Source: Marinobacterium lacunae (lineage in GTDB: Bacteria; Pseudomonadota; Gammaproteobacteria; Pseudomonadales; Balneatricaceae). From it: a stretch of 64,000 nucleotides of DNA. A program made the position numbers and the translations under genes. The DNA lies in the NCBI RefSeq assembly GCF_000705555.1, contig NZ_JMQN01000013.1, forward strand, positions 1 to 64,000, given 5' to 3'. Below the pieces are notes generated by a model. That model was not told the DNA's origin and did no database searches. It worked only from the letters and a program-made list of their open reading frames with translations. Shown here in pieces: positions 1 to 9,444 of the stretch (its first letter is position 1; each line of letters opens with the position of its first letter).

Positions 1-60
1 GGCGTTGTAAAAAATTTTCAAATTCTTCCACAACACCCTTTGATCTGACACTTGTAGGGT
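1..60. other. Left edge, no gene seen
   Basis: This 60-base stretch lies downstream of tyrS and holds no recognisable gene, hairpin or promoter. In Pseudomonas the equivalent position, just beyond tyrS, is followed by an rRNA operon, but nothing of one is visible here. Confidence 0.4.
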
Positions 61-1353
61 TCAGAGATAAAAGAGATGGTGCTTTTTCTTACCCAGCTTG
101 ACCAGGAAGAAACGCTCAAAGCGAGCGCTCTCTTTCGAGAACAGAGTCGCGGCATCCATATTACGATCCAACGAACAAACCTCATCGTTAATGACGACGG
201 CACTACGCTGCAGCGCGTCCTTAACCTGCTTACCGGAGGTTGCCACGCCAGCTTCGGTCAACAACGTCGTCAACGGCAGGTCGGCCAGTTCTGCCGGAAC
301 CTGCGAAGCGGGCAAACCATCCAACTGCAGCTGAGCGTAATCATCAGCATCCAAGGTGGAGTGATCACCAGAGAACAGCGCTTCTGTTATTCTGCGCGCG
401 CCAGCCAGAGCATCATCCCCATGTACCAGACGGGTAACCTCCTCAGCCAGAATACGCTGCGCTTCCGGACGCCCTTCACGCGCTTGGTCCTCCGCTTCAA
501 TCGCTTCGATGCGCGCCACATCCAGGAAGGTAAAGAACTTCAGGAAGCGGTACACATCGGCATCTGGCGTTTGAAGCCAGAATTGATAGAACGCGTAGGG
601 GGACGTCTTTTTGGGATCGAGCCATACCGCGCCGCCTTCGGTTTTGCCGAACTTGGTTCCATCTGACTTGGTAATCAGCGGCAGGGTCAAACCATGCACA
701 GACCTACCGTTCATGCGCCGCACCAACTCTATACCACCAGTAATGTTACCCCACTGATCTGAGCCGCCGATCTGCAGAGTGCAGTCATACAGCTCATTAA
801 GTTTCTGATAGTCGTAGGACTGGAGTATCTGGTAGGTGAACTCGGTAAACGAGATGCCCTCACCCTCACGCTCAATACGCTGTTTGACCGACTCTTTGGA
901 GATCATCTTGTTAACACTGAAGTGCTTACCGATATCTCGAAGGAAGCTCAGCACATCGACATTTGAGGTCCAGTCATAATTGTTGGCCAGAATGGCGCCA
1001 CCGTTATCGTTGAACTCGATAAACTGACTGATCTGACGCTTAAGGCAATTACTCCAGTCTTGTACAACCTCGGCAGAGTTCAACTGTCGCTCCTGCGCCT
1101 TAAAGCTCGGATCACCAATCAATCCAGTCGCACCACCAACCAACGCGATGGGACGATGGCCATATTCCTGGAAACGCTTCAGCATCAGCAACGGTACCAG
1201 ATGGCCAAGATGAAGGCTGTCTGCTGTCGGATCAAAACCGCAATAGAGAGTGACGCGCCCTGATCCCAGATGCTCGACCAGCTCCTCTTCGCTGGTTGTT
1301 TGCGCGATCAATCCGCGTGCTTTTAAATCTTCTATCAGACTTAGCTTACTCAT
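61..1353 (-). CDS. tyrS: Tyrosyl-tRNA synthetase
   Basis: Cytoplasmic class I aminoacyl-tRNA synthetase that charges tRNA-Tyr with tyrosine. The 430-residue product is close to the usual 420-430. The HIGH signature appears as HLGH at residues 48-51. The KMSKS-type signature appears as KFGKT near residue 235, the form typical of the E. coli-type enzyme. A C-terminal S4-like RNA-binding segment (residues about 360-425) follows. The gene is divergent from the M23 peptidase gene across about 200 bases, as in the Pseudomonas argC-erpA-anmK-peptidase-tyrS block. The start ATG at 1353 begins with the family-typical MSKLSLIEDLKARG. Confidence 0.97.
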   Translation of the reverse strand: MSKLSLIEDLKARGLIAQTTSEEELVEHLGSGRVTLYCGFDPTADSLHLGHLVPLLMLKRFQEYGHRPIALVGGATGLIGDPSFKAQERQLNSAEVVQDWSNCLKRQISQFIEFNDNGGAILANNYDWTSNVDVLSFLRDIGKHFSVNKMISKESVKQRIEREGEGISFTEFTYQILQSYDYQKLNELYDCTLQIGGSDQWGNITGGIELVRRMNGRSVHGLTLPLITKSDGTKFGKTEGGAVWLDPKKTSPYAFYQFWLQTPDADVYRFLKFFTFLDVARIEAIEAEDQAREGRPEAQRILAEEVTRLVHGDDALAGARRITEALFSGDHSTLDADDYAQLQLDGLPASQVPAELADLPLTTLLTEAGVATSGKQVKDALQRSAVVINDEVCSLDRNMDAATLFSKESARFERFFLVKLGKKKHHLFYL

Positions 1354-1491
1354 AGCGGCCTTCTATTTTTAAGGTCAGTTGTACCAGAACAAGGCGCGCA
1401 TTTTAGCGCTCGCGCTTGACCCAGACAAACAAAGGAGCACAAAAGCTCAAGAAATCAACCAAACGGCGGACAAAAGGTAAAGGAACTTATA

Positions 1492-1497
1492 TATAAT
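1492..1497 (+). promoter_or_regulatory. Candidate -10 box of the M23 peptidase gene
   Basis: A perfect TATAAT lies about 65 bases before the GTG start of the M23 peptidase gene, in the divergent gap with tyrS. No good -35 box was found at 16-18 bases upstream, so this is a tentative call. Confidence 0.35.
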
Positions 1498-1560
1498 CGA
1501 CGGTCATATACAGCTGTCGTTTAACCACTTTATTTTGCCTATTTTCACCGGGGTGATGCC

Positions 1561-2985
1561 GTGCTGCGAAAAGTCTCTACCCTTATAGGCAGCCTGCCGA
1601 AAATTCATCTGGCGGCTGCTTCTATATGTACCCTCATTGTTGGCACCACTCTGTTGCTTTTACCCTCCGAAGAGGTCGAGGCTACTCGCAGCACACTCAA
1701 GCTCGTACCAGCCCAGGTACAGCCTGCGCAATCAGCTTCATTCGGAACCGAGTTCACCCCGACAGACGAGCACGAAGAATCATTCGACACGGAATCATCC
1801 GGTACAACAGAACCGGAGATGGCTTTGGCCAGCACACAGATCGAAGCAGCCGTCCCCCCTCCTGTTATGGAAAACTGGATCGACTACGATGTCCGTAGCG
1901 GTGACAGCCTTACATCACTGTTCAAACGCGCAGGACTCTCTGCACGTGACGTTTATCAGGTCAGTCAGGCCACCGAGGAAAACAAGGTTCTGTCCCGCCT
2001 TTACCCGGGACAGACCATCTCTTTCCTGATTCAAGAAGGTGAACTTCAGAAGCTCAAATTTGTTCAGGACCGCCTCAACAGCGTTGAAATATCACGCACC
2101 GATGACGGATATACCACGCAAGTGCTGAGCCGGACACCGGACGTCACCCCTCATATTGTTAGCGGCACAATCAGCAACTCGCTGTTTGTGGATGCAAGCC
2201 GCGCGGGCCTGTCCGACAACATGATCATGCAGTTGGCCCAGATTCTCGGCTGGGACATCGACTTCGCACTGGATATCCGTAAAAACGATCATTTCCGCGT
2301 ACTTTACGAAGAGAAGTTTCTCGACGGCGAAAAAATCGGGGAAGGTGACATCCTTGCTGTCGAATTCGTCAACCAAGGCGAAAGCTACGCTGCCGTGCGT
2401 TATACCGACAGCAATGGCGATACCAACTATTTCACGCCTGACGGCCAGAGCATGCGCAAAGCATTTCTACGCTCCCCGGTCGACTTCCGCCGCATCAGCT
2501 CAGGCTTCAATCCAGCCCGCCTACACCCGGTCCTTGGCACCAAGCGCCCTCACCGCGGGGTTGATTACGCGGCGGCCACCGGCACCCCGATCAAAGCATC
2601 CGGCGATGGCAAAATCATCTGGAGAGGCACAAAGGGCGGCTATGGTCGCTGCATCATCGTTCAACACGGCGGTAATATCACCACCCTGTACGCACATATG
2701 AGCGGCTACAAATCAGGCCTGTCCACAGGTTCCAGAGTCAAGCAAGGTGAGGTAATCGGCTACGTCGGGATGTCCGGATTGGCATCCGGCCCGCACTTGC
2801 ATTACGAGTTCCGTGTTAACGGCGTGCACAAGAACCCCATGACGGTATCACTGCCCCACGCCGAGCCTGTTGCCAAAGCGGAGCACACCGCTTTTCAGCG
2901 CGAGTCATCTCGGCTTATGGCCATGCTGGACAAAGGCGCAACGGAGCTGGCTCTTGCCAACCCCCAGCAGCCACCGAGCAACTGA
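1561..2985 (+). CDS. M23-family murein DD-endopeptidase (MepM-like)
   Basis: Cell-envelope peptidase that would cut peptide cross-links in peptidoglycan. The 474-residue product has an N-terminal membrane segment or signal anchor (residues about 12-33) and a low-complexity linker. An OapA/LysM-like region (about 105-160) and a C-terminal M23 peptidase domain (about 320-430) follow. The zinc ligands are visible as HRGVDYAA and the HLHYEF HxH motif. The start is a GTG at 1561 preceded by GGGGTG; a nearby ATG at 1556 is out of frame. It is followed two bases later by anmK, so the pair likely forms a cell-wall turnover operon. MepM/YebA of E. coli is the closest named relative I recognise. Confidence 0.9.
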   Translation: MLRKVSTLIGSLPKIHLAAASICTLIVGTTLLLLPSEEVEATRSTLKLVPAQVQPAQSASFGTEFTPTDEHEESFDTESSGTTEPEMALASTQIEAAVPPPVMENWIDYDVRSGDSLTSLFKRAGLSARDVYQVSQATEENKVLSRLYPGQTISFLIQEGELQKLKFVQDRLNSVEISRTDDGYTTQVLSRTPDVTPHIVSGTISNSLFVDASRAGLSDNMIMQLAQILGWDIDFALDIRKNDHFRVLYEEKFLDGEKIGEGDILAVEFVNQGESYAAVRYTDSNGDTNYFTPDGQSMRKAFLRSPVDFRRISSGFNPARLHPVLGTKRPHRGVDYAAATGTPIKASGDGKIIWRGTKGGYGRCIIVQHGGNITTLYAHMSGYKSGLSTGSRVKQGEVIGYVGMSGLASGPHLHYEFRVNGVHKNPMTVSLPHAEPVAKAEHTAFQRESSRLMAMLDKGATELALANPQQPPSN

Positions 2986-2987
2986 GG

Positions 2988-4088
2988 ATGTCGCTCTATA
3001 TCGGCCTCATGTCCGGCACCAGCGTTGACGCCATCGACGCGGTGCTGGCCAGATTTGCCCCCCGGTTCGAGTTACTATCCCAACACTCCGTCCCGATAGA
3101 ACCCACGCTCAAGCAGCGCATACTCGAGCTTGCCGATGCTACAGACTACAGCATCGACCGGTACGGCGCTCTAGACACCGAACTGGGCGATCTATTTGCA
3201 ACTGCAGTGAATGAACTCGTCACACTAAGCGGAATAAACCCCACCCAGATCTCCGCCATCGGTAGTCATGGCCAGACCATCCGACATCGACCAGACCTTG
3301 GTTTTACGCTGCAAATAGGTGACCCCAGCCGTATAGCCGAGCGCACCAGGATGACCACAATAGCGGACTTCCGACGCCGTGATGTGGCCGCCGGTGGACA
3401 GGGTGCTCCGTTAGTACCCGCCTTTCATCAATGGCTCTTTCACTGTTCAAGCGAAGATCGCGTCATTGTAAATATTGGCGGCATGGCAAATCTGACATCT
3501 CTGCCTTCGGACACGCAACAACCCGTAATCGGATTCGATACCGGCCCGGGTAACGTGCTGCTAGACGAATGGAACCTTTGTCACCAAGGCACCGCCTATG
3601 ATGCAGAAGGCGCCTGGGGTGCCAGCGGTGTTGTTGATGCAGCGCTGCTAGAGGCCGCGCTTGCGACACCCTTCTTCAGCGCTCCTCCGCCAAAAAGCAC
3701 GGGGCGAGAGCTATTCAACCGGCGCTGGCTCGACACGCTGATCGATCAGCTCCCCCAAGCACCAAGCGCGGCTGATGTTCAGGCCACTCTTGCGGAACTG
3801 ACCGCCCGCTCCATCGCCGAGGCGATTGACCTGCTGCCGCTATCCCGGCCCACTACCTTCGTCTGTGGAGGCGGGGCCCATAACGCTCACCTGATCGCGC
3901 GCTTGAGACACCATTTACCCAGCTCTCGCATCACCTCCACAGCGGAACTTGGCTTACATCCCGATTGGGTGGAAGCGGCTGCGTTCGCGTGGCTGGCCTG
4001 GCGAGCGGAAACTCGCCAGCCAGGTAATCTGGCCGCCGTTACCGGCGCAGAGGGCGCACGAATTCTGGGCGCCATCTATCCTGCCTGA
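2988..4088 (+). CDS. anmK: Anhydro-N-acetylmuramic acid kinase
   Basis: Cytoplasmic kinase of peptidoglycan recycling. It opens and phosphorylates 1,6-anhydro-MurNAc to give MurNAc-6-phosphate. The 366-residue product is the normal family length. It starts with the diagnostic GLMSGTSVDAID nucleotide/sugar-binding motif, and GFDTGPGN is present near residue 183. The ATG lies two bases after the stop of the M23 peptidase gene, so the two are probably co-transcribed: one enzyme cuts murein and the other recycles its products. It converges on erpA. Confidence 0.96.
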   Translation: MSLYIGLMSGTSVDAIDAVLARFAPRFELLSQHSVPIEPTLKQRILELADATDYSIDRYGALDTELGDLFATAVNELVTLSGINPTQISAIGSHGQTIRHRPDLGFTLQIGDPSRIAERTRMTTIADFRRRDVAAGGQGAPLVPAFHQWLFHCSSEDRVIVNIGGMANLTSLPSDTQQPVIGFDTGPGNVLLDEWNLCHQGTAYDAEGAWGASGVVDAALLEAALATPFFSAPPPKSTGRELFNRRWLDTLIDQLPQAPSAADVQATLAELTARSIAEAIDLLPLSRPTTFVCGGGAHNAHLIARLRHHLPSSRITSTAELGLHPDWVEAAAFAWLAWRAETRQPGNLAAVTGAEGARILGAIYPA

Positions 4089-4135
4089 AGGCCGTTAGAC
4101 TCAACGAAAGTGATGAAAGCGTGTTTTTACAGACT

Positions 4136-4168
4136 GGTCGTGCACCGTCAAACAATCGGTGCACGACC
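4136..4168. terminator. Perfect 12-bp hairpin between convergent anmK and erpA
   Basis: GGTCGTGCACCG (4136-4147) is perfectly complementary to CGGTGCACGACC (4157-4168) with a 9-base loop. It lies between two converging genes, where a bidirectional terminator is expected. Neither side has a strong T-run, so termination is inferred from strength and position only. Confidence 0.55.
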
Positions 4169-4177
4169 GTGTGAGAA

Positions 4178-4522
4178 TCAGATCGAGAAGGAGGAGCCGC
4201 AACCGCAGGTTGTGGTTGCGTTGGGATTGTTGACCACGAACTGCGAGCCCTGCAGGCCCTCTTTGTAATCCACGATCGAGCCTGCCAGATACTGGAAGCT
4301 CATGGGATCTACCAACAGCGTCACACCGTCACGGACCACTTCGGTATCATCATCAGCTTTTGCCTCATCAAAGGTAAAGCCGTACGAAAAACCCGCACAC
4401 CCACCGCCGGTGATATACACCCGCAGCTTGAGGTTATCGTTCTGCTCCTCTTCGATCAGAGATCTGACTTTGGCCGCCGCCGAGTCGGTAAAGACCAGCG
4501 CATCCTGTACGTTTTCGCTCAT
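4178..4522 (-). CDS. erpA: A-type iron-sulfur cluster insertion protein ErpA
   Basis: Small carrier that delivers Fe-S clusters to apoproteins such as the isoprenoid enzyme IspG. The 114-residue product has the three conserved cysteines at C42 (GGGCAGF) and C106/C108 (TCGCGSSF). The ending GSSFSI is typical of ErpA. It is co-directional with argC, 62 bases upstream, and converges on anmK, the same arrangement as in Pseudomonas. ErpA is preferred over IscA or SufA because of sequence and context. Confidence 0.95.
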   Translation of the reverse strand: MSENVQDALVFTDSAAAKVRSLIEEEQNDNLKLRVYITGGGCAGFSYGFTFDEAKADDDTEVVRDGVTLLVDPMSFQYLAGSIVDYKEGLQGSQFVVNNPNATTTCGCGSSFSI

Positions 4523-4584
4523 ATTGCTGCAAACCCTCCGATAGAGGGTGAATTCTCTCTTATACCAACTGTTTTAGTCAAGTA

Positions 4585-5619
4585 TTACGGCATCAGGCCA
4601 ACGATTTTCAGCCCCTCATCTTCGGCAAAGCCGAACATGATATTCATCACCTGAACAGCCTGACCGGACGCTCCCTTGACCAGGTTATCGATCACTGACA
4701 GCACCACAACCGTGTCATCCTGCTGAGGACGATGGACACTGATACGACACACGTTAGACCCTTTCACACTGCGCGTTTCGGGATGGCTGCCCGCTGGCAT
4801 GACATCGACGAACGGCTCGTTAGCAAAACGCTCCTCGAACATCTGCTGCAGCCCAGGGTCCACAGGGTCTTTCAGCACGGAATAGAGCGTCGCGTGAATA
4901 CCGCGAATCATCGGTGTCAGGTGCGGCACGAAGGTAAGACCCACCTCACGACCGGCCGCCCGGGTCAGCCCCTGACGAATCTCAGGCAGGTGACGGTGCC
5001 CCGGCACGCCATAAGCCTTCATGCTCTCGCTGGATTCACACAGCAGAGACCCCACATTGGCACCACGACCCGCGCCGCTCACGCCGGACTTGCAGTCCGC
5101 AATCAGACGGCGGTGATCCACCAAACCTTTCTCAAGCAATGGCAGGTAACCCAGCTGAGTAGCCGTCGGGTAGCAACCTGCACACGCCACGAGCTGCGCG
5201 TCGGCGATCTCGCTGCGATTGACCTCGGGCAAGCCGTATACCGCTTTCTCGACCAAATCCGGACAGGTGTGTTCCAGCTTGTACCACTTTTCCCACAGCG
5301 GCACGTCCTTGATCCGGAAGTCAGCCCCCAGATCGATAATGCGCACGCCGCGCGCGACAAGCTCCGGTGCCATCGACATCGCGACACCGTGGGGGGTAGC
5401 AAAGAAGACCACGTCACATTTTGCCAGACGGTCGATATCCGGCACGGTGAACGCAAGATCATAGTGACCACGCAGGTTGGGGAACATATCCGCTACGCGG
5501 ATACCCTCTTCGGAGCGCGAGGTGATAACCTCGACTTTCACCTGTGGATGGTTGGCCAGAATACGCAGCAGCTCTACGCCGGTATAGCCTGTTCCCCCAA
5601 CGATACCTACACTGATCAC
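4585..5619 (-). CDS. argC: N-acetyl-gamma-glutamyl-phosphate reductase
   Basis: Third enzyme of arginine biosynthesis, reducing N-acetylglutamyl phosphate to the semialdehyde with NADPH. The 344-residue product starts with a Rossmann motif ([15 protein letters not shown]). The catalytic cysteine is C149 in AGCYPT. Length is normal for the short (type 1) form. It is divergent from the CLC gene and probably heads a transcript that includes erpA. I saw no clear ArgR box in the 157-base divergent gap. Confidence 0.97.
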   Translation of the reverse strand: MISVGIVGGTGYTGVELLRILANHPQVKVEVITSRSEEGIRVADMFPNLRGHYDLAFTVPDIDRLAKCDVVFFATPHGVAMSMAPELVARGVRIIDLGADFRIKDVPLWEKWYKLEHTCPDLVEKAVYGLPEVNRSEIADAQLVACAGCYPTATQLGYLPLLEKGLVDHRRLIADCKSGVSGAGRGANVGSLLCESSESMKAYGVPGHRHLPEIRQGLTRAAGREVGLTFVPHLTPMIRGIHATLYSVLKDPVDPGLQQMFEERFANEPFVDVMPAGSHPETRSVKGSNVCRISVHRPQQDDTVVVLSVIDNLVKGASGQAVQVMNIMFGFAEDEGLKIVGLMP

Positions 5620-5776
5620 GCTAACCTCTCATAACTTTTTCAGAACTGTTACTCTTACACCACCGATTCGGAAACGACGCCAGCCCGAGACACCCGGGTT
5701 TCAGTACTCCGAAGAAGCTTTATCATACTCACACAACTGTTTAATGACTATCGAATGCGAATAGAGACCACGCCGC

Positions 5777-7495
5777 ATGCCATCGCTTGAACAGTTCCGG
5801 CAACGGCTTTCCCACTTCGACGCACTGCCCCAACTGGTCCTCCTCGGAGTCCTTGCCGGATTCAGCACCGGCCTTGTCATTCTGTTATTCAGGCTGGCGA
5901 TCGAGTTACCACAGTTTTGGCTACTGCCCAGTGGCATCAGCGAAGATTTCGAATCGCTCGCGCCTTGGCAGCGATTCTGCTTTCCTGTAATCGGCAGTAT
6001 CATCTTGGTCGCCCTGTTGATACTCGTTCCCCGTGTTTCACGCAGCGTCGGCATTCCACACCTTCTGGAGCGGCTGAACTACCATCAGGGACAGCTATCG
6101 ATTTCCAATCTGCTGACCCAGTTTGCAGGCGCTACAATCGCCATCGGCAGCGGCCACAGCGTCGGCCGCGAAGGCCCCGCGGTCTATTTAGGCGGAAGTT
6201 GCGGCAGCCTGATCGGTCAGTGGCTGAACCTGCCCAATAACACTCTGCGCATCCTGATCGGCTGCGGCAGCGCAGCCGCCATCGCCGCCGTATTCAACAC
6301 CCCGCTGGCCGGCGTCATCTTCGCCATGGAGGTGATATTGCTTGAGTATAGTATTCTCGGTTTCATACCCGTCATTGTCGCCGCAGTCGTTGCCGATGTT
6401 TTGGTACAGCTGGTCATCGGGCACGCCGCCAAACTGCACCTGCCTGAGCTATCCAGCGACATTCTTCCCGAACTTCCACTACTGCTGATACTCGGCCTTG
6501 GTATCGGGCTCGTTGCCGCGGCCTTTATCTACACACTGCAACAAACGCTCAAGCTACGCGGCACTCCCTTACCCGTGCGATTCATTATGGCAGGCCTGCT
6601 GACCGGCATGGTGGCCATGGCGGTTCCGGAAGTGATGGGCACCGGTTATGACAGCATCCAACGACTGTTCGACGCGCCGGCAGCACTGGAGCTTTTGCTG
6701 CTATTGTTGGTGTGCAAGACGGTACTAACGCCCTTCGTGATAGGCTTGGGCCTTCCTGGGGGAATCATCGGACCTTCGCTGGTGATCGGCGCCCTATCCG
6801 GCGCGCTGCTGGCGGGATTTGCGCAGAAACTTGGATTTAATATGCCGGTGGACCTGTTCACGACCATCGGCATGGGCGCCATGATGGGCGCAATACTGAA
6901 TGCGCCGCTTGCGGCACTGATTGCGCTGCTTGAGCTGACCGACAATTCCGCCATCATTCTGCCCGGTATGATCGCCATCGTCGTCAGCAACCTGACGCTC
7001 AGATCCCTCTTCAAACGCCCCTCCGCGTTCCAGGCAACACTCGAGGCTCGAGGACTGGACATACGTCAGGCGCCGCTGGCCCAGGCGCTCTCGCGGGCGG
7101 CCGTCGGCAGCCTGCTGGAACGCGATATCATCAGCACCCCGGCTGTCATAACATCAGAACACGCCGACCGGCTGCTGCAAACGGCACCCCGCTGGTTCCT
7201 CGTCGAACAGGATGAGGCCCGCGCGCTGCTGCCGATGGGCGATCTGACACGTTGGCTGGAAAAACATCCAACCGAAGACGGCAAGCCCGAAATCGAGATC
7301 GAGTTACTGCACATTCCCGCCAGCCGTCAGGAAGCGATTCCCATCTACTCCCGCGCCACCCTTCATGAAGCTTGGGAGACGATGACCGCCCACGGCGTTA
7401 CCGTACTCTTGGTGATTAGCAACCAGGGCGTCCCCCTGGGCGTGATTCGTCGCAGTAAAATCGAAGAGTACTACAACCACAAACAGGCCCTATGA
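5777..7495 (+). CDS. CLC-family chloride channel/transporter with C-terminal CBS region
   Basis: Inner-membrane anion transport protein of 572 residues. It has a hydrophobic CLC core (about 20-410) and a cytoplasmic CBS-like pair (about 430-570). The gating glutamate motif GREGP is intact (E132). Other pore positions differ from E. coli ClcA. The GSGIP signature reads SVGIP (90-94), so the chloride-coordinating serine position is V91. The internal proton glutamate position after E185 is V186. GGIFAP reads GGIIGP (328-333). The conserved pore tyrosine position is S391 (LTDNSAIILP). By analogy with animal CLC channels, loss of the proton glutamate suggests a channel rather than a H+/Cl- antiporter; this is inference. 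It overlaps thiE by four bases (ATGA). Confidence 0.88.
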   Translation: MPSLEQFRQRLSHFDALPQLVLLGVLAGFSTGLVILLFRLAIELPQFWLLPSGISEDFESLAPWQRFCFPVIGSIILVALLILVPRVSRSVGIPHLLERLNYHQGQLSISNLLTQFAGATIAIGSGHSVGREGPAVYLGGSCGSLIGQWLNLPNNTLRILIGCGSAAAIAAVFNTPLAGVIFAMEVILLEYSILGFIPVIVAAVVADVLVQLVIGHAAKLHLPELSSDILPELPLLLILGLGIGLVAAAFIYTLQQTLKLRGTPLPVRFIMAGLLTGMVAMAVPEVMGTGYDSIQRLFDAPAALELLLLLLVCKTVLTPFVIGLGLPGGIIGPSLVIGALSGALLAGFAQKLGFNMPVDLFTTIGMGAMMGAILNAPLAALIALLELTDNSAIILPGMIAIVVSNLTLRSLFKRPSAFQATLEARGLDIRQAPLAQALSRAAVGSLLERDIISTPAVITSEHADRLLQTAPRWFLVEQDEARALLPMGDLTRWLEKHPTEDGKPEIEIELLHIPASRQEAIPIYSRATLHEAWETMTAHGVTVLLVISNQGVPLGVIRRSKIEEYYNHKQAL

Positions 7496-8124
7496 ACACT
7501 CCGAAACTTTCCGGGCTTTATGCCATTACCGATGCCGGCTTGATGCCGACCGATCAGCAGATGCTTGACGCGGTGTCCGCCGCATTGCGCGGCGGCGCCA
7601 GCCTCGTGCAATACAGGGACAAATCCGGGGACAGTGCAAAACGATTGCGTCAGGCCAACGCGCTGGTAGAGCTATGCCATCAGTATCAGGTACCGCTGCT
7701 GATCAATGATGACGTCGAGCTGGCCCTGTCATGCAAAGCCGACGGCGTCCACCTTGGACAGAAGGATGGCTCTCTGGATGCCGCACGCGCAAAGCTGGGC
7801 AAAGATGCCATTATCGGTATCACCTGCCACGACCGTCTGGATCTGGCGCTCACGGCCGAGGCCGGCACAGCCGACTACGTGGCTTTTGGTGCGTTCTTCC
7901 CCTCCAGCACCAAGCCCGATGCGCACCCTGCACCTCTTAGTCTGCTAAGCGAAGCACGAAAGCAGCTTAAATGCCCGATAGTAGCGATCGGGGGGCTCAG
8001 TATGGATAATGCCAGCCAGGTTATCGAGGCCGGTGCGGATCTGATTGCGGTGATCCATGCCCTTTTCGCGCAGGACGATGTAGAAGCCCAGGCGCGGGCA
8101 TTCAACCGGCTTTTTCACGCTTAA
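7492..8124 (+). CDS. thiE: Thiamine-phosphate synthase
   Basis: Couples the thiazole and pyrimidine precursors to make thiamine monophosphate. The 210-residue TIM-barrel product has YAITD at the N-terminus, QYRDK near residue 42, and GVHLGQKDG near residue 84. GAFFPSSTK follows near residue 137, and the phosphate-binding GGLS lies near residue 165. The ATG overlaps the stop of the CLC gene (ATGA), so translation is probably coupled. No TPP riboswitch is seen upstream, consistent with its position inside an operon. hemL follows 39 bases downstream, as in Pseudomonas. Confidence 0.95.
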   Translation: MNTPKLSGLYAITDAGLMPTDQQMLDAVSAALRGGASLVQYRDKSGDSAKRLRQANALVELCHQYQVPLLINDDVELALSCKADGVHLGQKDGSLDAARAKLGKDAIIGITCHDRLDLALTAEAGTADYVAFGAFFPSSTKPDAHPAPLSLLSEARKQLKCPIVAIGGLSMDNASQVIEAGADLIAVIHALFAQDDVEAQARAFNRLFHA

Positions 8125-8163
8125 TTCGAATACTTTTTCACCTATTACATAGGATGGTGCTTC

Positions 8164-9444
8164 ATGTCTGCTTCCGAAACTCTGTTCCAGGCTGCACAGA
8201 CTCACATTCCCGGAGGCGTCAACTCTCCGGTTCGCGCATTCAAGGGGGTTGGCGGCACGCCTGTTTTCTTCAAACGCGGAGAAGGCGCCTACCTGTTCGA
8301 CGAAGACGACAAGCGCTACATCGACTACGTAGGCTCCTGGGGGCCGATGATTCTGGGTCACTGCTATCAGCCGGTTATCAACGCAGTGCGCGAATCACTG
8401 GACAACGGTCTGGGCTTTGGCGCCCCTACCGCCATCGAGACAGAGATGGCTGACAAGGTCTGTGAACTGATGCCCTCCATCGAGATGGTGCGCATGGTCA
8501 GCTCCGGTACCGAGGCCACCATGAGCGCTATCCGTCTTGCCCGCGGCTATACCGGGCGTGACAAGATCGTCAAATTCGAAGGCTGCTATCACGGCCACTC
8601 CGACTCCCTGCTGGTAAAGGCAGGCTCTGGCGCACTGACCCTTGGCGAACCTAACTCCCCGGGCGTCCCCGCAGCGCTGGCAGAGCATACCCTGACGCTG
8701 AACTACAACGACTTAGACAGCGTCCGTCAGGCTTTTTCCGAAGTGGGTGAGCAGATCGCCTGCATTATCGTCGAGCCGGTCGCCGGAAACATGAACTGTG
8801 TACCGCCACAACCGGGATTCCTCGAGGGACTGCGCGAAATCTGCGATGAATACGGCACCGTGCTGATCTTCGATGAAGTCATGACCGGATTCCGAGTCGC
8901 CCTCGGTGGTGCACAGGCGCTGTATAACATCAAGCCCGACCTGACCACACTGGGCAAGGTTATTGGTGGCGGCCTGCCCGTAGGCGCCTTTGGCGGAAAG
9001 CGCGAAATCATGTCCCACATTGCGCCGCTGGGTCCGGTTTACCAGGCCGGTACGCTGTCCGGAAACCCACTCGCGATGGCAGCAGGTCTGGCCATGCTCA
9101 ACGCGCTTTGCGAGGGTGATATTCACGAGTCTCTGGCAGCCAAAGCCGAATACCTGACTCAAGGTCTGGAAGTGATCGCTGCACGACACAACATCCCGTT
9201 CACCACAACCTGTGTCGGCGGTATGTTCGGCCTGTTCTTCACCGATGCCAAAGAGATTCGCGGCTTCAGCGATGCCACAGCGTGCGACACCGAACGTTTC
9301 GGTCGCTTCTTCCACGCCATGCTCGATCAGGGTATCTACCTGGCACCCTCGGCATTCGAGGCGGGATTCATCTCCGATGCTCATACCGAGGCGGATCTCG
9401 ACGCAACGCTGGAAGCCGCCGACAAAGCGTTTGCATCGCTCTGA
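8164..9444 (+). CDS. hemL: Glutamate-1-semialdehyde 2,1-aminomutase
   Basis: PLP enzyme of the C5 tetrapyrrole route, converting glutamate-1-semialdehyde to 5-aminolevulinate. The 426-residue product is standard length. The PLP lysine is K265 in [11 protein letters not shown]. The N-terminal [11 protein letters not shown] and SSGTEA motifs are typical of HemL. An AGGA ribosome site precedes the ATG at 8164. The stop overlaps the start of the next gene (TGATG). Confidence 0.97.
   Translation: MSASETLFQAAQTHIPGGVNSPVRAFKGVGGTPVFFKRGEGAYLFDEDDKRYIDYVGSWGPMILGHCYQPVINAVRESLDNGLGFGAPTAIETEMADKVCELMPSIEMVRMVSSGTEATMSAIRLARGYTGRDKIVKFEGCYHGHSDSLLVKAGSGALTLGEPNSPGVPAALAEHTLTLNYNDLDSVRQAFSEVGEQIACIIVEPVAGNMNCVPPQPGFLEGLREICDEYGTVLIFDEVMTGFRVALGGAQALYNIKPDLTTLGKVIGGGLPVGAFGGKREIMSHIAPLGPVYQAGTLSGNPLAMAAGLAMLNALCEGDIHESLAAKAEYLTQGLEVIAARHNIPFTTTCVGGMFGLFFTDAKEIRGFSDATACDTERFGRFFHAMLDQGIYLAPSAFEAGFISDAHTEADLDATLEAADKAFASL

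Noticed and set aside
4136-4168. Perfect palindrome as a mobile-element end
   Set aside because: It lies alone between two converging housekeeping genes in conserved order, with no transposase or target duplication; a terminator is the simpler reading.
7400-7500. TPP riboswitch expected before thiE
   Set aside because: thiE overlaps the CLC gene and no thi-box-like sequence is visible.
9282-9443. Upstream extension of the membrane protein gene after hemL
   Set aside because: It lies wholly inside hemL, is arginine-rich and out of character; the ATG at 9444 overlapping the hemL stop is the natural start.
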